Source: JAVBSX01 sp051660685
Lineage (GTDB): Bacteria; Planctomycetota; Planctomycetia; Pirellulales; Thermoguttaceae
NCBI GenBank assembly: GCA_051660685.1
Contig: JBOFQB010000113.1
Span: 56,549-120,548 of the forward strand
DNA length: 64,000 nt
Direction: 5' to 3'
The notes under the pieces were generated by a model, which was not told the DNA's origin, made no database searches, and saw only the letters and a program-made list of their open reading frames with translations. The translations under genes and the position numbers were made by a program. Below are positions 1 through 9,517 of the stretch, in pieces. Within the stretch, counting starts at the first letter, position 1. Each line of letters starts with the position of its first letter.

Positions 1-399
1 CAGAAATTCCCCGAGATTGTTGGTCCCTCCGTCGATGATATTTGTTATGCAACCCAAAATCGTCAAGAAGCTGTTCAACAACTTGCCCCAAAAGTTGACA
101 TGGTTTTAGTCGTTGGGAGCAAAAACAGCTCCAACAGTCGCCGACTTGCCGAAATCGCTTCCTCCTTAGGCGTTCAGTCCTGTTTAATTGACGGGCCGAA
201 TGATATTGATCCCGAACAATTCCGAGGTGATGAACATGTGATGATAACAGCAGGTGCAAGTGCCCCGGAATCGGTTGTTCAGGATTGTCTCGCCCTACTT
301 GTTGGAAAATTTGACGCAAAAATCAACGAGGTGACGGTTCGTCAGGAGTCGTTACAATTTGCATTACCGAGAGAATTACGAGCATCGACTACGATTTGA
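1..399 (+). CDS. ispH: 4-hydroxy-3-methylbut-2-enyl diphosphate reductase, C-terminal part
   Basis: This is the 3' part (132 residues) of IspH/LytB, which makes IPP and DMAPP in the last step of the non-mevalonate isoprenoid pathway. The reading frame is open from the first base, so the gene begins left of the window. Family hallmarks visible are DDICYATQNRQ near the start, VVGSKNSSNSRRL, and ITAGASAPES close to the end; the last conserved Fe-S cysteine precedes or lies outside this fragment or was not identified here. The stop TGA lies inside the last codons of panD on the other strand, an 11-bp tail-to-tail overlap. Identity is confident; nothing can be said about the missing N-terminal half. 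Confidence 0.93.
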   Translation, partial: QKFPEIVGPSVDDICYATQNRQEAVQQLAPKVDMVLVVGSKNSSNSRRLAEIASSLGVQSCLIDGPNDIDPEQFRGDEHVMITAGASAPESVVQDCLALLVGKFDAKINEVTVRQESLQFALPRELRASTTI

Positions 400-739
400 T
401 CTGATTTTGTGTGTCGACGTGAACGATTTTGGGTTGGAGTGTGGAACACAAAGAATCTTCGCAAGTGCAGTAAGAAATGATGACAACCAGATCGCCCGGA
501 ATTCCTGCTCGCGCAGCTGGTCCATTAAGCATCATAACGCCGGAATTTTCCTCTCCTTCAATTGCATAAGTGATTAATCGGGTTCCATTGTTCAGATTGA
601 GAACATGAACCTGTTCGCCCGGAAGAATGTCGGCTGCGCGGAGCAGAACCGAGTCAACCATAATACTCCCCTCGTAATCCAGATTGGTCGAAGTAAGTGT
701 TGCACGATGAATTTTGGATTTCAACATGAACCGTTGCAT
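389..739 (-). CDS. panD: aspartate 1-decarboxylase (pyruvoyl-dependent)
   Basis: PanD decarboxylates L-aspartate to beta-alanine for pantothenate and coenzyme A synthesis. The 116-residue reading shows the family start MLKSKIHRATLT, the self-cleavage site YEGS with Gly24-Ser25 (Ser25 becomes the pyruvoyl group), and the core LNGPAARAGIPGDLVVIISY. I chose the ATG at 739 because it aligns with the usual N-terminus and has GGAG nine bases upstream; a TTG at 754 or ATG at 727 are alternatives. It converges on ispH and overlaps it by 11 bp. The gene is divergent from the ribosomal cluster. Confidence 0.93.
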   Translation of the reverse strand: MQRFMLKSKIHRATLTSTNLDYEGSIMVDSVLLRAADILPGEQVHVLNLNNGTRLITYAIEGEENSGVMMLNGPAARAGIPGDLVVIISYCTCEDSLCSTLQPKIVHVDTQNQIKS

Positions 740-1101
740 GAGCGGGAACTCCAAAGTGGGGGATCAGGCGTAAAAAAACGGAAAAAGCGGGGAAGGTGTC
801 AAAAATAATGAGACAAAAACAATTCCAAAAAAACAACGTGTCCTCAATGAGGATTAAGACATATTCTACGCGAAAACGATGAAGGGACAAGCCCGGGAAT
901 CTGCAAGGTGTCAACAAGAGGAAAAAAAATTTTATTCCCCCGCTCTTGACGAAAAGGTTTGCCGGTTTATATTTACGCTTCCTACTTTGGTTGGGCGAGT
1001 CATCTGTAAGAGTTCAGGTTACTCCGACACCTCAGTAAACCGCTTATTGTGCGGAAGTTCATTGGTAATTAGGAATTGGACGAATTCGGGAGAATAAGTA
1101 A
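740..1101. other. divergent intergenic region between panD and the ribosomal operon
   Basis: About 360 bases with no convincing gene. It must carry the panD promoter on the minus strand and the S10-operon promoter on the plus strand; a good candidate for the latter is listed separately. The run of A residues near 921-930 lies upstream of that promoter and could act as an UP-element-like A tract (inference). Confidence 0.6.
946..973 (+). promoter_or_regulatory. sigma-70-type promoter candidate for the ribosomal operon
   Basis: TTGACG at 946-951, a 16-base spacer and TATATT at 968-973 match the housekeeping consensus well. An A-rich tract lies just upstream. The predicted start near 980 would leave a leader of about 120 bases before rpsJ. 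No other equally good -35/-10 pair was seen in this gap. Confidence 0.6.
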
Positions 1102-1431
1102 ATGACAGTTTCGGGAAACGAGATCATCAGAATCCGAATGGAGGCGTACGATCACGCTGTTTTAGATATGAGCGCAAGCGAAATCGTTGATACGGCGAAA
1201 CGAACCGGCTCTGTTGTTCGCGGGCCGATTCCGCTCCCAACCCGAATTGAACGCTATACGGTGTTGTCCAGTCCTCACGTTGACAAAAAAGCACGTCAGC
1301 AATTCGAAATCAGAACGCACAAACGGGTCATTGACATTGTTCAGGCAACTGCCAAAACAATTGATGCTCTGAACAAGCTCACTCTTCCAGCCGGTGTCGA
1401 TATTAAGATCAAGGCGACCAGTTCAAAATAA
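1102..1431 (+). CDS. rpsJ: 30S ribosomal protein S10
   Basis: S10 (109 residues) binds 16S rRNA in the 30S head and is also the NusE partner in antitermination. The core [29 protein letters not shown] and [11 protein letters not shown] are diagnostic. It opens the S10-spc order (S10-L3-L4-L23-L2-S19...). The ATG at 1102 gives a short N-terminal extension of about six residues compared with the commonest S10 length. It follows a promoter candidate at 946-973. Confidence 0.97.
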   Translation: MTVSGNEIIRIRMEAYDHAVLDMSASEIVDTAKRTGSVVRGPIPLPTRIERYTVLSSPHVDKKARQQFEIRTHKRVIDIVQATAKTIDALNKLTLPAGVDIKIKATSSK

Positions 1432-1504
1432 CGACGGGGAAGGTTTCGACTTTTGAGAGTTAGCGGATATATTTTGTAAGCATATTGAAGTAAGGTGGAT
1501 TGAA

Positions 1505-2272
1505 ATGGGAATCGGATTACTCGGCCAAAAAATCGGGGCAACCCAATTGTACACTGAAACAGGTGAAGTGATTCCAGTAACCGTCATTCAGGCGGGACCT
1601 TGTCGGGTTCTTCAGTTGAAAAATCTGACGAAAGACGGATATGAAGCTGTTCAGGTTGGATTTAGGGATGGTGACCGCGAAAAAGCGAGTCGAAGTGAGC
1701 GCGGTCATGTTGCGAAGCTGGACAGCAAGCGACAGAAGAAATTACGGGAATCCGGGGCAGAGACTGCTCCTAAAGCGGATTGTGAACCGCAGAAGTTCGT
1801 TCGTGAATTTCGGTTGTCCACACAGGGTTTTGAAGTGGGGCAAACATTGACAGTTGACGTTTTTGATAATATACTGTCGGTCGATGTGACAGCGATTAGC
1901 AAGGGGTCGGGTTATTCCGGTGTTATGAAGCGACATAACTTTTCCGGGCAAAGAGCGACACATGGTGTGAAAAAGTGTCATAGACATTTGGGGAGTACAG
2001 GTTGTAGTGCTTTTCCGTCCCGAACACCCAAAGGTAAACGTATGCCGGGTCAGTACGGGGCTGATAAAGTGACGATTCGTAATCAAAAGGTTGTCATGCT
2101 TGACAAAGAGAACCATTTGATTGTGATTCGCGGAGCTGTTCCGGGACCGAATGGAGGTTGGGTGACGATCCGTCCGACAAACATTCTTCCTGCCCCTAAA
2201 GCGAATATTTGGAGATTGCCGAATGTTGAATGTTCAAAAACTGAGGGAAACGCGGAGTCGGTATCTGAATAA
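1505..2272 (+). CDS. rplC: 50S ribosomal protein L3
   Basis: L3 is an early 23S rRNA binder near the peptidyl-transferase centre. It begins GLLGQKIGATQLYTE and carries the conserved GSGYSGVMKRHNFSGQRATHG loop region and MPGQYGADKVTIRNQKV. At 255 residues it is longer than the usual 205-215; the extra length is a charged insertion at roughly residues 60-100 (rich in Arg, Lys and Glu) plus a short C-terminal tail. Start ATG 1505 is preceded by a GGTGG-type site. Confidence 0.97.
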   Translation: MGIGLLGQKIGATQLYTETGEVIPVTVIQAGPCRVLQLKNLTKDGYEAVQVGFRDGDREKASRSERGHVAKLDSKRQKKLRESGAETAPKADCEPQKFVREFRLSTQGFEVGQTLTVDVFDNILSVDVTAISKGSGYSGVMKRHNFSGQRATHGVKKCHRHLGSTGCSAFPSRTPKGKRMPGQYGADKVTIRNQKVVMLDKENHLIVIRGAVPGPNGGWVTIRPTNILPAPKANIWRLPNVECSKTEGNAESVSE

Positions 2273-2366
2273 CATTGCTTAAAGATGAACTAATGCGTGT
2301 TTTTGATTCTCACATTGAGTAAGTCAGGCTGGAAGAGATAAGAGATAAGGTTATATTAGGTGGTTT

Positions 2367-3017
2367 ATGGTTAGTTTGCCAATCAACAATATAGAGGGTG
2401 TTCAGGTCGGGACGTTTGAGCTTGATCTTGACGTGATTGCACCGAAAATCAGCAAGCAACTGCTGCATGAGGCGGTTGTGATGTATCAGGCGAATTTGCG
2501 ACAGGGATCGGCCAAGTCAAAGACGCGGGCGGAAGTTGCTGGGGCGAAGAAAAAGATGTATCGTCAAAAGGGAACGGGAAATGCTCGTGCCGGACATCGA
2601 CGAAGTGGTGTGCGACGAGGAGGCGGTCATATTTTTGCCAAACAACCGCGTAATTGGTATTACCGTATGCCGCGCAAATCATTGCAGATTGCGACGAAAA
2701 TGGCGTTTGTCAGCAAAGTCAAGGATAATGCCTTTACATTGGTTGACGAACTCAATTTTGCAGCACCTAAGACGAAGATTGTTGCAACCGCACTTCAGAA
2801 GATGAAGTTGGGAGGAACGATGTTGTTGGCGGTTCATGCGAATGATCGAAATGCTTACGAAAGTGCCCGGAACATTGCCGGAATGAGAGTTTTGCAGGTC
2901 AGTGATTTGAACGCCTATGAAATTCTCCGTCCTCGCCGCTTGATTATGACTAAATCGGCTCTTGAACAGTTTGTTGAACCGAAAAATGATGCGGTTAATG
3001 ATGCAGCTGAAGAGTAA
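2367..3017 (+). CDS. rplD: 50S ribosomal protein L4
   Basis: L4 (216 residues) lines the exit tunnel of the 50S subunit. The loop region KMYRQKGTGNARAGHRRS followed by RRGGGHIFAKQPRNW is diagnostic. ATG 2367 follows AGGTGG at a good distance. In enterobacteria L4 represses its own operon; nothing in the leader here shows whether that applies. It sits in the standard L3-L4-L23 order. Confidence 0.97.
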   Translation: MVSLPINNIEGVQVGTFELDLDVIAPKISKQLLHEAVVMYQANLRQGSAKSKTRAEVAGAKKKMYRQKGTGNARAGHRRSGVRRGGGHIFAKQPRNWYYRMPRKSLQIATKMAFVSKVKDNAFTLVDELNFAAPKTKIVATALQKMKLGGTMLLAVHANDRNAYESARNIAGMRVLQVSDLNAYEILRPRRLIMTKSALEQFVEPKNDAVNDAAEE

Positions 3018-3183
3018 GACATCGAGCAAATGACTGGACAGGGTGAATGACACACAAAAGAGTGTCAGTCAGAATGTAGATACAAGGCGAGATTGACAGA
3101 TAATAGTTGACCTGATTGGGCGACAAACCTGATTGGGGAGCATAAGACGAGATAGTACAGGTTTTAGAACAGGTAGTAGTAAG

Positions 3184-3501
3184 ATGCCGAGACAATTTGA
3201 TGTAACAAAGACTGCGTTGAAGTTGGAGCCGTATCAAGTCCTGACACGCCCCATTGTGACGGAGAAGGGATTTGATCTTGCGGAAAAGCAGAACGTCTAC
3301 TCCTTTGAAGTCAATAAACTGGCAAGTAAGGAAGACATCAAAACGGCTGTTGAAGAGTTGTTTGACGTGAAAGTTCTCGAAGTCAATGTTCAGAATCGTA
3401 AAGGTAAGAAACGTCGAACTCGACGTGGTATTGGCGAACAGCGATCCTGGAAAAAAGCATTAGTTAAACTTCATCCTGACAGTCGGATTGATTATTTTTA
3501 G
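3184..3501 (+). CDS. rplW: 50S ribosomal protein L23
   Basis: L23 sits at the tunnel exit and docks trigger factor and SRP. The 105-residue reading contains LTRPIVTEKGFDLAEKQN, VEELFDVKVLEVNV and the basic loop KGKKRRTRRG. I chose ATG 3184; an in-frame TTG at 3133 would add 17 residues with no family support. The C-terminus IDYF ends in the usual place. Confidence 0.96.
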   Translation: MPRQFDVTKTALKLEPYQVLTRPIVTEKGFDLAEKQNVYSFEVNKLASKEDIKTAVEELFDVKVLEVNVQNRKGKKRRTRRGIGEQRSWKKALVKLHPDSRIDYF

Positions 3502-3606
3502 TGTTTTTTAATGGACCTACCTATATGAGGTGCTAAAAACAATTGTCGGGTCTATTGAATTTTTGATTGCAGGGTGAGGAAGCAAACATTTTTAGAGAGT
3601 TGAGAT

Positions 3607-4464
3607 ATGGGCGTAAGAAGATATAAACCGAATAATGCGGCTCGTCGGAACATGAGCGTGAGTGATTTTGCGGAACTCACTCCCGGCGCAAAACCGGTTA
3701 AGTCCCTGCTCCGTAAGAAAATTCGAGGAAGCGGTCGGAATAATCAAGGTTTTATCACTGTTCGACATCGTGGGGGCGGACACAAGAAACATTATCGAGC
3801 GATTGATTATCGACGTAATAAGGATGGTATTGAAGCCCGAGTTGCTGAGATACAATATGATCCGAACCGTAAAGCGAGAATTGCGCTTCTCAATTATGTT
3901 GACGGGGAAAAACGGTATATTATTTGGCCGGAAGGGCTGAAAGTCGGAACTGTTTTGAACAGCGGTTCTGGGGCTGCACCGATTGTTGGGAACTGTTTGC
4001 CGATTTCAGAGATTCCCCCGGGGAGTGAAATCCATTGTATTGAACTGCAACCGGGTCGAGGTGCTGTTCTTTGCCGGACAGCAGGTTCCAAAGCAACATT
4101 GGTTGCACGCGATTCGGGTTGGGCCCAGCTCAACATGCCAAGTGGTGAAATTCGCCGAGTTTCCTCGAAGTGCCGAGCAGTGATTGGCGTTGTTGGAAAC
4201 GGCGAACAAATGAACATAGTGATTGGTAAGGCGGGTCGAAAACGTTGGTTGGGACGACGCCCTCATGTTCGCGGGACAGCGATGAACCCGATTGATCACC
4301 CGCATGGAGGTGGTGAAGGTCGTACTAAGGGGGGACGACATCCCGTTTCTCCAACGGGAAAACCGACGAAGGGAACTTCGACTCGGAAGAGACGGAAACC
4401 AACTAATAAGGCAATCATCAGACGCAGAAGAAGTCGTCGTTATGGTGTCTTGAAATTGTCCTAA
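3607..4464 (+). CDS. rplB: 50S ribosomal protein L2
   Basis: L2 (285 residues) is needed for subunit association and peptidyl transfer. It shows [22 protein letters not shown] near residue 45, the RNA-binding middle, and [22 protein letters not shown] with the functionally important histidine of the family at about residue 235. Length and ends are normal. The gap of 105 bases from rplW holds nothing recognisable. Confidence 0.97.
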   Translation: MGVRRYKPNNAARRNMSVSDFAELTPGAKPVKSLLRKKIRGSGRNNQGFITVRHRGGGHKKHYRAIDYRRNKDGIEARVAEIQYDPNRKARIALLNYVDGEKRYIIWPEGLKVGTVLNSGSGAAPIVGNCLPISEIPPGSEIHCIELQPGRGAVLCRTAGSKATLVARDSGWAQLNMPSGEIRRVSSKCRAVIGVVGNGEQMNIVIGKAGRKRWLGRRPHVRGTAMNPIDHPHGGGEGRTKGGRHPVSPTGKPTKGTSTRKRRKPTNKAIIRRRRSRRYGVLKLS

Positions 4465-4625
4465 GATGAATTGACTTTGTATTATGACACTTTGCTGAAC
4501 AATTATATCAAGTGAGTGTTGTTAAGTACAATAGTTCAATCGGTAATGTGAGTAAAATACAAGATACGGTTATTGTCGTTGATGAAGTCATAAGCAATTA
4601 GAACACTTTAGAGTTCCTAAGAAAT

Positions 4626-4895
4626 ATGGGAAGAAGCCTAAAAAAAGGTCCTTTTGTAAATGCAAGGTTGTTTACAAAAGTTGAAAAGCTGGATGAAGCT
4701 AACAAGAAAGAGCCGATCAAGACATGGGCGCGAGCCTGTACAGTCGTCCCTGAATTTGTTGGTCATACTTTTTTGGTCCACAATGGAAAACTGCATATTA
4801 AAGTCTTTGTGACCGAAGAGATGGTTGGACACAAGTTGGGTGAATTTGCCCCGACCCGAATTTTCCGGGGACACGGCGGAAAAGGAAAGAGGTAG
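4626..4895 (+). CDS. rpsS: 30S ribosomal protein S19
   Basis: S19 (89 residues) is in the 30S head and contacts the A-site finger. [15 protein letters not shown] at the start and [23 protein letters not shown] at the end are diagnostic. No clear Shine-Dalgarno precedes ATG 4626, whereas the stop codon is only five bases before rplV, suggesting translational coupling to L22. Confidence 0.97.
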   Translation: MGRSLKKGPFVNARLFTKVEKLDEANKKEPIKTWARACTVVPEFVGHTFLVHNGKLHIKVFVTEEMVGHKLGEFAPTRIFRGHGGKGKR

Positions 4896-4900
4896 ATTAT

Positions 4901-5227
4901 ATGTCATATATTGCACAACACCGATTTGCGCAGATTAGTCCTCGTAAAGTTCGTGTATTTGCCGATCTGATCCGAGGACAGTATGCCGATGAAGCGCTGA
5001 ACATTCTCAGTTGTTATCCCAATCTCGGGGCCCGTCTCCTTGAAAAGGTGGTCAACAGTGCATTGGGTAATGCTGAAGATAAAAGAGAGGGCGCGATCAA
5101 GAATTTGATTGTCGTTGACGTTCGTGTCGATTGTGGTCCGTTTTCCAAACGCTTTCGTCCGAAATCGCGCGGTTCATCAACCGTGATTAAGAAACGGACA
5201 TCGCATTTGACGGTCGAATTGGGGTAA
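4901..5227 (+). CDS. rplV: 50S ribosomal protein L22
   Basis: L22 (108 residues) forms part of the exit tunnel with L4. ISPRKVRVFADLIRG near the start and RFRPKSRGSSTVIKKRTSHLTVEL at the end match the family. AGAGG inside the last codons of rpsS is placed as its ribosome binding site, with only five bases between stop and start. Confidence 0.96.
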   Translation: MSYIAQHRFAQISPRKVRVFADLIRGQYADEALNILSCYPNLGARLLEKVVNSALGNAEDKREGAIKNLIVVDVRVDCGPFSKRFRPKSRGSSTVIKKRTSHLTVELG

Positions 5228-5257
5228 ACCTTTAGAGCACCAGAGAGCTGAAGAATC

Positions 5258-5974
5258 ATGGGTCAGAAAATCAATCCGGTTGCGTTCAGAACCGGGATTA
5301 TGGAAGATTGGAAAAGTCGCTGGTATGCATCCAAGAAGGAGTTTTCGGATCTCCTTGTTGAAGACAAGAAGATACGAGATTTCATCAAGAAGCGTAAAGA
5401 TACAGCTGGAAGAGCTTTTTATCCTGCGATTGCCAAGATAGAGATAGAGCGAACACGAGATGAGGTTCGGGTTATCCTTTTTTCGGCACGACCTGGGGTA
5501 TTGATTGGGCGTAAGGGAGAGAAAGTTGAAGAACTTCAAAATGATCTTCAAAAACTAACGGGACGTCGAATCAATTTGAAGATTGAAGAAATTCTTCGCC
5601 CAGAGATAGTAGCTCAGCTGATTGCAGAGGATATTGCCGAGCAGCTGATTAAGCGATCAAGTTTTCGTCGAACGATGAAACGTTCGATGGAGCAGACAAT
5701 GGAAGCGGGCGCGAAAGGGATCAAGATTCAGCTCGCAGGTCGGTTGGGAGGAGCAGAAATGGCGCGCTGTGAGAAACAGATTGCCGGTTCGATTCCCCTT
5801 TCGACGCTGAGAGCGAAGATAGATTACGGATTCGCAGAAGCGAAAATAGCACAGGGCCATATTGGCATTCAGGTTTGGATTAATCAAGGCGATTATAGCG
5901 AGGACGATAAAAATGGCGCGAATGCCCAAACGAGTCAAACATCGAAAAATCCAAAGAGGACGTATAAAAGGTAA
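5258..5974 (+). CDS. rpsC: 30S ribosomal protein S3
   Basis: S3 (238 residues) lines the mRNA entry of the 30S subunit. It has [15 protein letters not shown], a KH domain with [14 protein letters not shown], the [22 protein letters not shown] helix and [11 protein letters not shown]. After that point it continues about 25 residues as a polar, basic tail ending PKRTYKR. The tail is read through the beginning of rplP in another frame, giving a 62-bp overlap. A tail of this kind matches my memory of planctomycete S3 proteins, which suggests the overlap is old rather than an assembly error. Confidence 0.97.
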   Translation: MGQKINPVAFRTGIMEDWKSRWYASKKEFSDLLVEDKKIRDFIKKRKDTAGRAFYPAIAKIEIERTRDEVRVILFSARPGVLIGRKGEKVEELQNDLQKLTGRRINLKIEEILRPEIVAQLIAEDIAEQLIKRSSFRRTMKRSMEQTMEAGAKGIKIQLAGRLGGAEMARCEKQIAGSIPLSTLRAKIDYGFAEAKIAQGHIGIQVWINQGDYSEDDKNGANAQTSQTSKNPKRTYKR

Positions 5975-6329
5975 TGCGTCTCGTGGAAATACGGTAGAAT
6001 TTGGCGAATACGGATTACAGGCAATGGAGGGGGGTTGGATCAATGCGGCGACGATTGAAGCGGGCCGTATTGCAGCTCAACAGTATTTGCGGTCTGAGGG
6101 GAAACTCTATATTAGAATTTTCCCGCATAAATCAATCACCTCGATTCCCCTCGAAACTCGAATGGGGAAGGGAAAGGGTGAGCCTGATTATTGGGCCGCA
6201 GTTGTTAAACCCGGGACAGTTATGTACGAGATCGGCGGAGTACCTGAGGAGACGGCGAAGATGTGTTTCGCGCGTTTGGCGCACAAATTCCCAGTCCGTT
6301 GTCGTTTGGTTCGACGGAAAACGATCTAG
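5913..6329 (+). CDS. rplP: 50S ribosomal protein L16
   Basis: L16 (138 residues) binds near the A-site tRNA elbow. The family start [17 protein letters not shown], the [15 protein letters not shown] segment and [18 protein letters not shown] are all present. I chose ATG 5913 (MARMPKRV) because GCGAGGA lies eight bases upstream; ATG 5922 is the alternative. Either start lies inside rpsC, so the two genes overlap by 53-62 bp in different frames. Confidence 0.96.
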   Translation: MARMPKRVKHRKIQRGRIKGNASRGNTVEFGEYGLQAMEGGWINAATIEAGRIAAQQYLRSEGKLYIRIFPHKSITSIPLETRMGKGKGEPDYWAAVVKPGTVMYEIGGVPEETAKMCFARLAHKFPVRCRLVRRKTI

Positions 6330-6419
6330 TTTTTCCTGTCGAGTCACTGTCGGATCGTTTTTGAGCGATGATTGAGCTGTATGATGTTTTGGACCTTTTA
6401 GATTACCTGTATCAGAGCA

Positions 6420-6626
6420 ATGAAGAGTGCTGAATTGAGAAATATGTCGTTGGACCAACTTCAACAGATACTTCGTGAAACACGGGAGTCGCTGTTCAAG
6501 CTGAAGTTGCAGTCTCGTATGGAGAAGTTAGATGCTCCGAGTGAGCTTCACAAATCGAAGAAGCTGATTGCCCGAGTTTTGACGATTATTAACGAGCGTA
6601 ATCGGGCATCTGCGACAGTTGGTTAA
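6420..6626 (+). CDS. rpmC: 50S ribosomal protein L29
   Basis: L29 (68 residues) is the small two-helix protein beside L23 at the tunnel exit. ELRNMSLDQLQQILRETRESLFKLKLQ and IARVLTIINER match the family. Length is normal. The 90-base gap from rplP holds no gene. Confidence 0.95.
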   Translation: MKSAELRNMSLDQLQQILRETRESLFKLKLQSRMEKLDAPSELHKSKKLIARVLTIINERNRASATVG

Positions 6627-6776
6627 TCGTTAGTACCGCTGTTTGTGTTTTTAGCGTATTTTTCACGCTCTGCTGATTGAAAAGAACCATTAGTTAAGGT
6701 TTTGCGGTGTTGCCGCATGTGTCGATTGTAGAGAGACCTTTCCGAGAATTTAAGAGTTTTAGCCCGAGTACATCAG

Positions 6777-7079
6777 ATGCCAAAAAAGGTTGCTGTTGGA
6801 ATAGTTACAAGCGATAAAATGAAGAAGACACGCCGGGTCGAGATCGCCCGACTTGTGAAGTACCCTAAGTACGGCAAGTATGTGCGTCGCCGAACAGTAT
6901 GTTATGTTCACGATGAAACGGAACAATCGGCTGTTGGTGATACTGTTGAAATCATAGAGTGTCGTCCGATGTCCCGCTTGAAACGCTGGAATCTTTTGAA
7001 TGTGGTGACCAAAGCCAATGTGATTGACATTGCGGCTCTTCGTTCAGCTGCTAAAGAGAGCAGCGAGAACAAGGAATAG
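6777..7079 (+). CDS. rpsQ: 30S ribosomal protein S17
   Basis: S17 (100 residues) is an OB-fold protein binding 16S rRNA near the body of 30S. GIVTSDKMKKTRRVEIARLVKYPKYGKYVRR and VGDTVEIIECRPMSRLKRW match. The last about 20 residues extend past the usual end. The 150-base gap before it contains no recognised feature. Confidence 0.95.
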   Translation: MPKKVAVGIVTSDKMKKTRRVEIARLVKYPKYGKYVRRRTVCYVHDETEQSAVGDTVEIIECRPMSRLKRWNLLNVVTKANVIDIAALRSAAKESSENKE

Positions 7080-7170
7080 GGTCTCCCGGAGTCGGTTTGT
7101 TCGGGTTTTCGGGCGGACCGTAAGAGAGAGAGTTATATTTAGTTAAACGAATTGTTGTTGGAGAATTCAG

Positions 7171-7539
7171 ATGATCCAGATGCAGACGAGATTGGATGTA
7201 GCGGACAACACCGGGGCGAAGGAGTTGTTCTGCATCAAAGTTCTCGGCGGAACCCGTCGTCGTTACGCCGGAGTTGGCGATATTATAGTTTGCAGTGTCA
7301 AGCAGGTTATTCCGGGAAGTAGCGTCAAGAAGGGGGCTGTTGTTAAAGCGGTCGTTGTTCGGACGAAAAAATCGGTTCGTCGAGAAGATGGGAGTTACGT
7401 TAAGTTTGATTCCAATGCAGCTGTCTTGATTGACAATGATAAGAATCCTCACGGAACCCGTATATTCGGGGCAGTTGCCCGGGAACTTCGAGAAGAAGGT
7501 TTTGTCAAAATTATCAGTCTCGCAAGTGAGGTGGTCTGA
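7171..7539 (+). CDS. rplN: 50S ribosomal protein L14
   Basis: L14 (122 residues) binds 23S rRNA at the intersubunit face. [34 protein letters not shown] and [20 protein letters not shown] are diagnostic. Its stop and the start of rplX share one base (TGATG), a typical coupled junction. Confidence 0.97.
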   Translation: MIQMQTRLDVADNTGAKELFCIKVLGGTRRRYAGVGDIIVCSVKQVIPGSSVKKGAVVKAVVVRTKKSVRREDGSYVKFDSNAAVLIDNDKNPHGTRIFGAVARELREEGFVKIISLASEVV

Positions 7540-7898
7540 TGTTAATATGCAAAGATGATATGGTTGTTGTCCTGAGCGGGACAGATGCAGGTGAGAAGGG
7601 ACGTGTTCTCGTTGTTGACCGTGAAAAAGGGAAAGTGGTTGTCGAGGGGATCAGTACCGTCGAGAAGCATGTTCGCCGAAGTAAACGGAATCCGCAAGGT
7701 GGACGTCTCTCCAAAGAGATGCCGCTCTCCCAGTCGAAAGTACAAGTGGTTTGCCCGAGCTGTGGAAAACCAACCCGGATTGGTTCGTTCATTGAAGCAG
7801 ATGGAAGCAAGTTCCGTGTTTGCAAAAAATGTGGGGCCAAGATCAGTCAGATTGCCCCGCCGAAAAAGCAAAAAGCTGGTTTGAGTGCCGGAAAGTAA
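7539..7898 (+). CDS. rplX: 50S ribosomal protein L24 with zinc-ribbon tail
   Basis: L24 (119 residues) helps nucleate 50S assembly. The KOW domain is at residues 1-40 (DMVVVLSGTDAGEKGRVLVV). The C-terminal part carries two CxxC pairs, CPSCG near residue 70 and CKKCG near residue 91, forming a zinc ribbon as in other L24 proteins of this type. It overlaps the rplN stop by one base. Confidence 0.96.
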   Translation: MLICKDDMVVVLSGTDAGEKGRVLVVDREKGKVVVEGISTVEKHVRRSKRNPQGGRLSKEMPLSQSKVQVVCPSCGKPTRIGSFIEADGSKFRVCKKCGAKISQIAPPKKQKAGLSAGK

Positions 7899-8000
7899 AA
7901 CGTGCGGATGTAAGGTATCCTTTTTTTTAAGACAGGGTCCTTATCAGAATGCGTGAGTAGTATAGAATACGAGATTGAAATTTTTGACAGACTCCGAGAG

Positions 8001-8558
8001 ATGGAACCGAGACTATTAGAGAAGTACAAGAGCGAGATTCGATCATCCTTGCAAACGAAGTTGGGGAAAGAGAATGTCATGTCGATTCCCAAACTGGAAA
8101 AGATTGTCGTGAACATGGGTGTTGGATCGGCGATCAATGAAAAAAAGTATTTAGAAGAGGCCCTTGAGGTTTTGTCGCAGATAACAGGGCAGAAACCTGT
8201 TGTTACCAAAGCTCGCAAGTCGATTGCCAATTTCAAGTTGCGACTTGGTATGAACATTGGTTGTATGGTCACTTTACGCGGACATCGTATGTACGAGTTT
8301 TTTGATCGCCTAGTTTCGATTGCCCTTCCTCGTGTTCGTGACTTTCGCGGTTTGAATCCGAAGAGTTTTGACGGACATGGTAATTACAATCTGGGTTTGA
8401 CCGAGCATTTGGTGTTCCCGGAAATTAACCCCGACAAATTTACGAAGAGTCAGGGGATGAACATTACGTTTGTGACGAATGTTGAAAGTGATATGGAATC
8501 GCGTGAACTGTTGAGAGAATTTGGTATGCCGTTCAAAGCGATGAATGAAGCGAAATAA
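8001..8558 (+). CDS. rplE: 50S ribosomal protein L5
   Basis: L5 binds 5S rRNA and the P-site tRNA region. [37 protein letters not shown] and [21 protein letters not shown] are diagnostic. The ATG at 8001 gives 185 residues starting [10 protein letters not shown], matching the normal N-terminus. An in-frame GTG at 7953 would add 16 residues with no visible ribosome binding site; I consider it less likely but cannot exclude it. Confidence 0.95.
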   Translation: MEPRLLEKYKSEIRSSLQTKLGKENVMSIPKLEKIVVNMGVGSAINEKKYLEEALEVLSQITGQKPVVTKARKSIANFKLRLGMNIGCMVTLRGHRMYEFFDRLVSIALPRVRDFRGLNPKSFDGHGNYNLGLTEHLVFPEINPDKFTKSQGMNITFVTNVESDMESRELLREFGMPFKAMNEAK

Positions 8559-8596
8559 CCCGTTAAAATCAACTTTTTAACCTGATCCTTTGAAAA

Positions 8597-8782
8597 ATGG
8601 CGAGTAAAGCGAAGATTCTCAAAGCAAACCGTAAGCCGAAGTTCTCGAGCCGTTCCGAAAACCGTTGCCGTATTTGTGGTCGTCCTAGAGCCGTTTACCG
8701 TAAATTTGGTATTTGCCGGATTTGTTTCCGAGAGTTGGCAACGCAAGGTTTGATTCCGGGTGTTAAGAAAGCGAGCTGGTAA
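8597..8782 (+). CDS. rpsN: 30S ribosomal protein S14, zinc-binding type
   Basis: This is the short zinc-binding (type Z) S14 of 61 residues, in the 30S head. CRICG and CRICF provide the four cysteines around residues 24-43, and the C-terminus [11 protein letters not shown] is diagnostic. With the zinc forms of L24, L36 and S4 in the same cluster, this organism uses the cysteine-containing versions throughout. Confidence 0.96.
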   Translation: MASKAKILKANRKPKFSSRSENRCRICGRPRAVYRKFGICRICFRELATQGLIPGVKKASW

Positions 8783-8967
8783 CGTAGAACTTTTCTAGCT
8801 TGTCCAGCTGAATAGGGCGTTTATACTGAGAGAAGGTCTCAGTTTTGACGTGAGCGTGTTGAGCGCGAAGAATTTAGAGTCGTTGGGTTGATATTGTGAC
8901 TTGTTGGTTTGCGTGAGATTGGGCCGAAATTATTGTTTTTTTTGTTGCGTCGCGGAGTACATAGATT

Positions 8968-9363
8968 ATGACAACTGATCCGATTGCCGATATGTTGACA
9001 CGCATTCGTAATGCTGTTCGCGTTGGGCACTCTTATGTGGATATGCCTTGTTCCAAATTGAAATGTGGATTGGCAGATGCAATGAAACGGGAAGGTTTTA
9101 TTTGGGATTGGGAGCGAGTTGAGGCGAAACCCTCAGACACCTTGCGGATTGTTCTCAAATATGGTCCGAACGGAGAACGTGTTTTGCAGCATGTCCGACG
9201 GATTAGCAAACCTGGTTGTCGCGTTTATCTCGGCAAAGATGACCTGAAAAGCGTTTTGAACGGTTTGGGCGTTAGAATTTTGAGCACCAATCGCGGAATT
9301 TTGAGTGATCGTGAATCCAAACTCAAGAGTTTGGGAGGTGAGGTTCTTTGCGAACTCTGGTAA
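8968..9363 (+). CDS. rpsH: 30S ribosomal protein S8
   Basis: S8 (131 residues) binds 16S rRNA helix 21. MTTDPIADMLTRIRNAVRV at the start and GVRILSTNRGILSDRESK with GGEVLCELW at the end are diagnostic. A 185-base gap precedes it with no recognisable gene; the T-rich stretch at 8936-8945 is the only unusual sequence there. Confidence 0.96.
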   Translation: MTTDPIADMLTRIRNAVRVGHSYVDMPCSKLKCGLADAMKREGFIWDWERVEAKPSDTLRIVLKYGPNGERVLQHVRRISKPGCRVYLGKDDLKSVLNGLGVRILSTNRGILSDRESKLKSLGGEVLCELW

Positions 9364-9517
9364 TGAAAGTGTCAACCGTTCGCCAATGTTGAACAGCACT
9401 GACGGGATATTGTTGAGCGTGTATGAGATGTATTTGCTGTTCTATCACAAGTTTAATCAACGCCGGACTCAAGAGATGTGTCTTTTGACAACGGGAATCA
9501 CAAAGCACTATTGAAAA

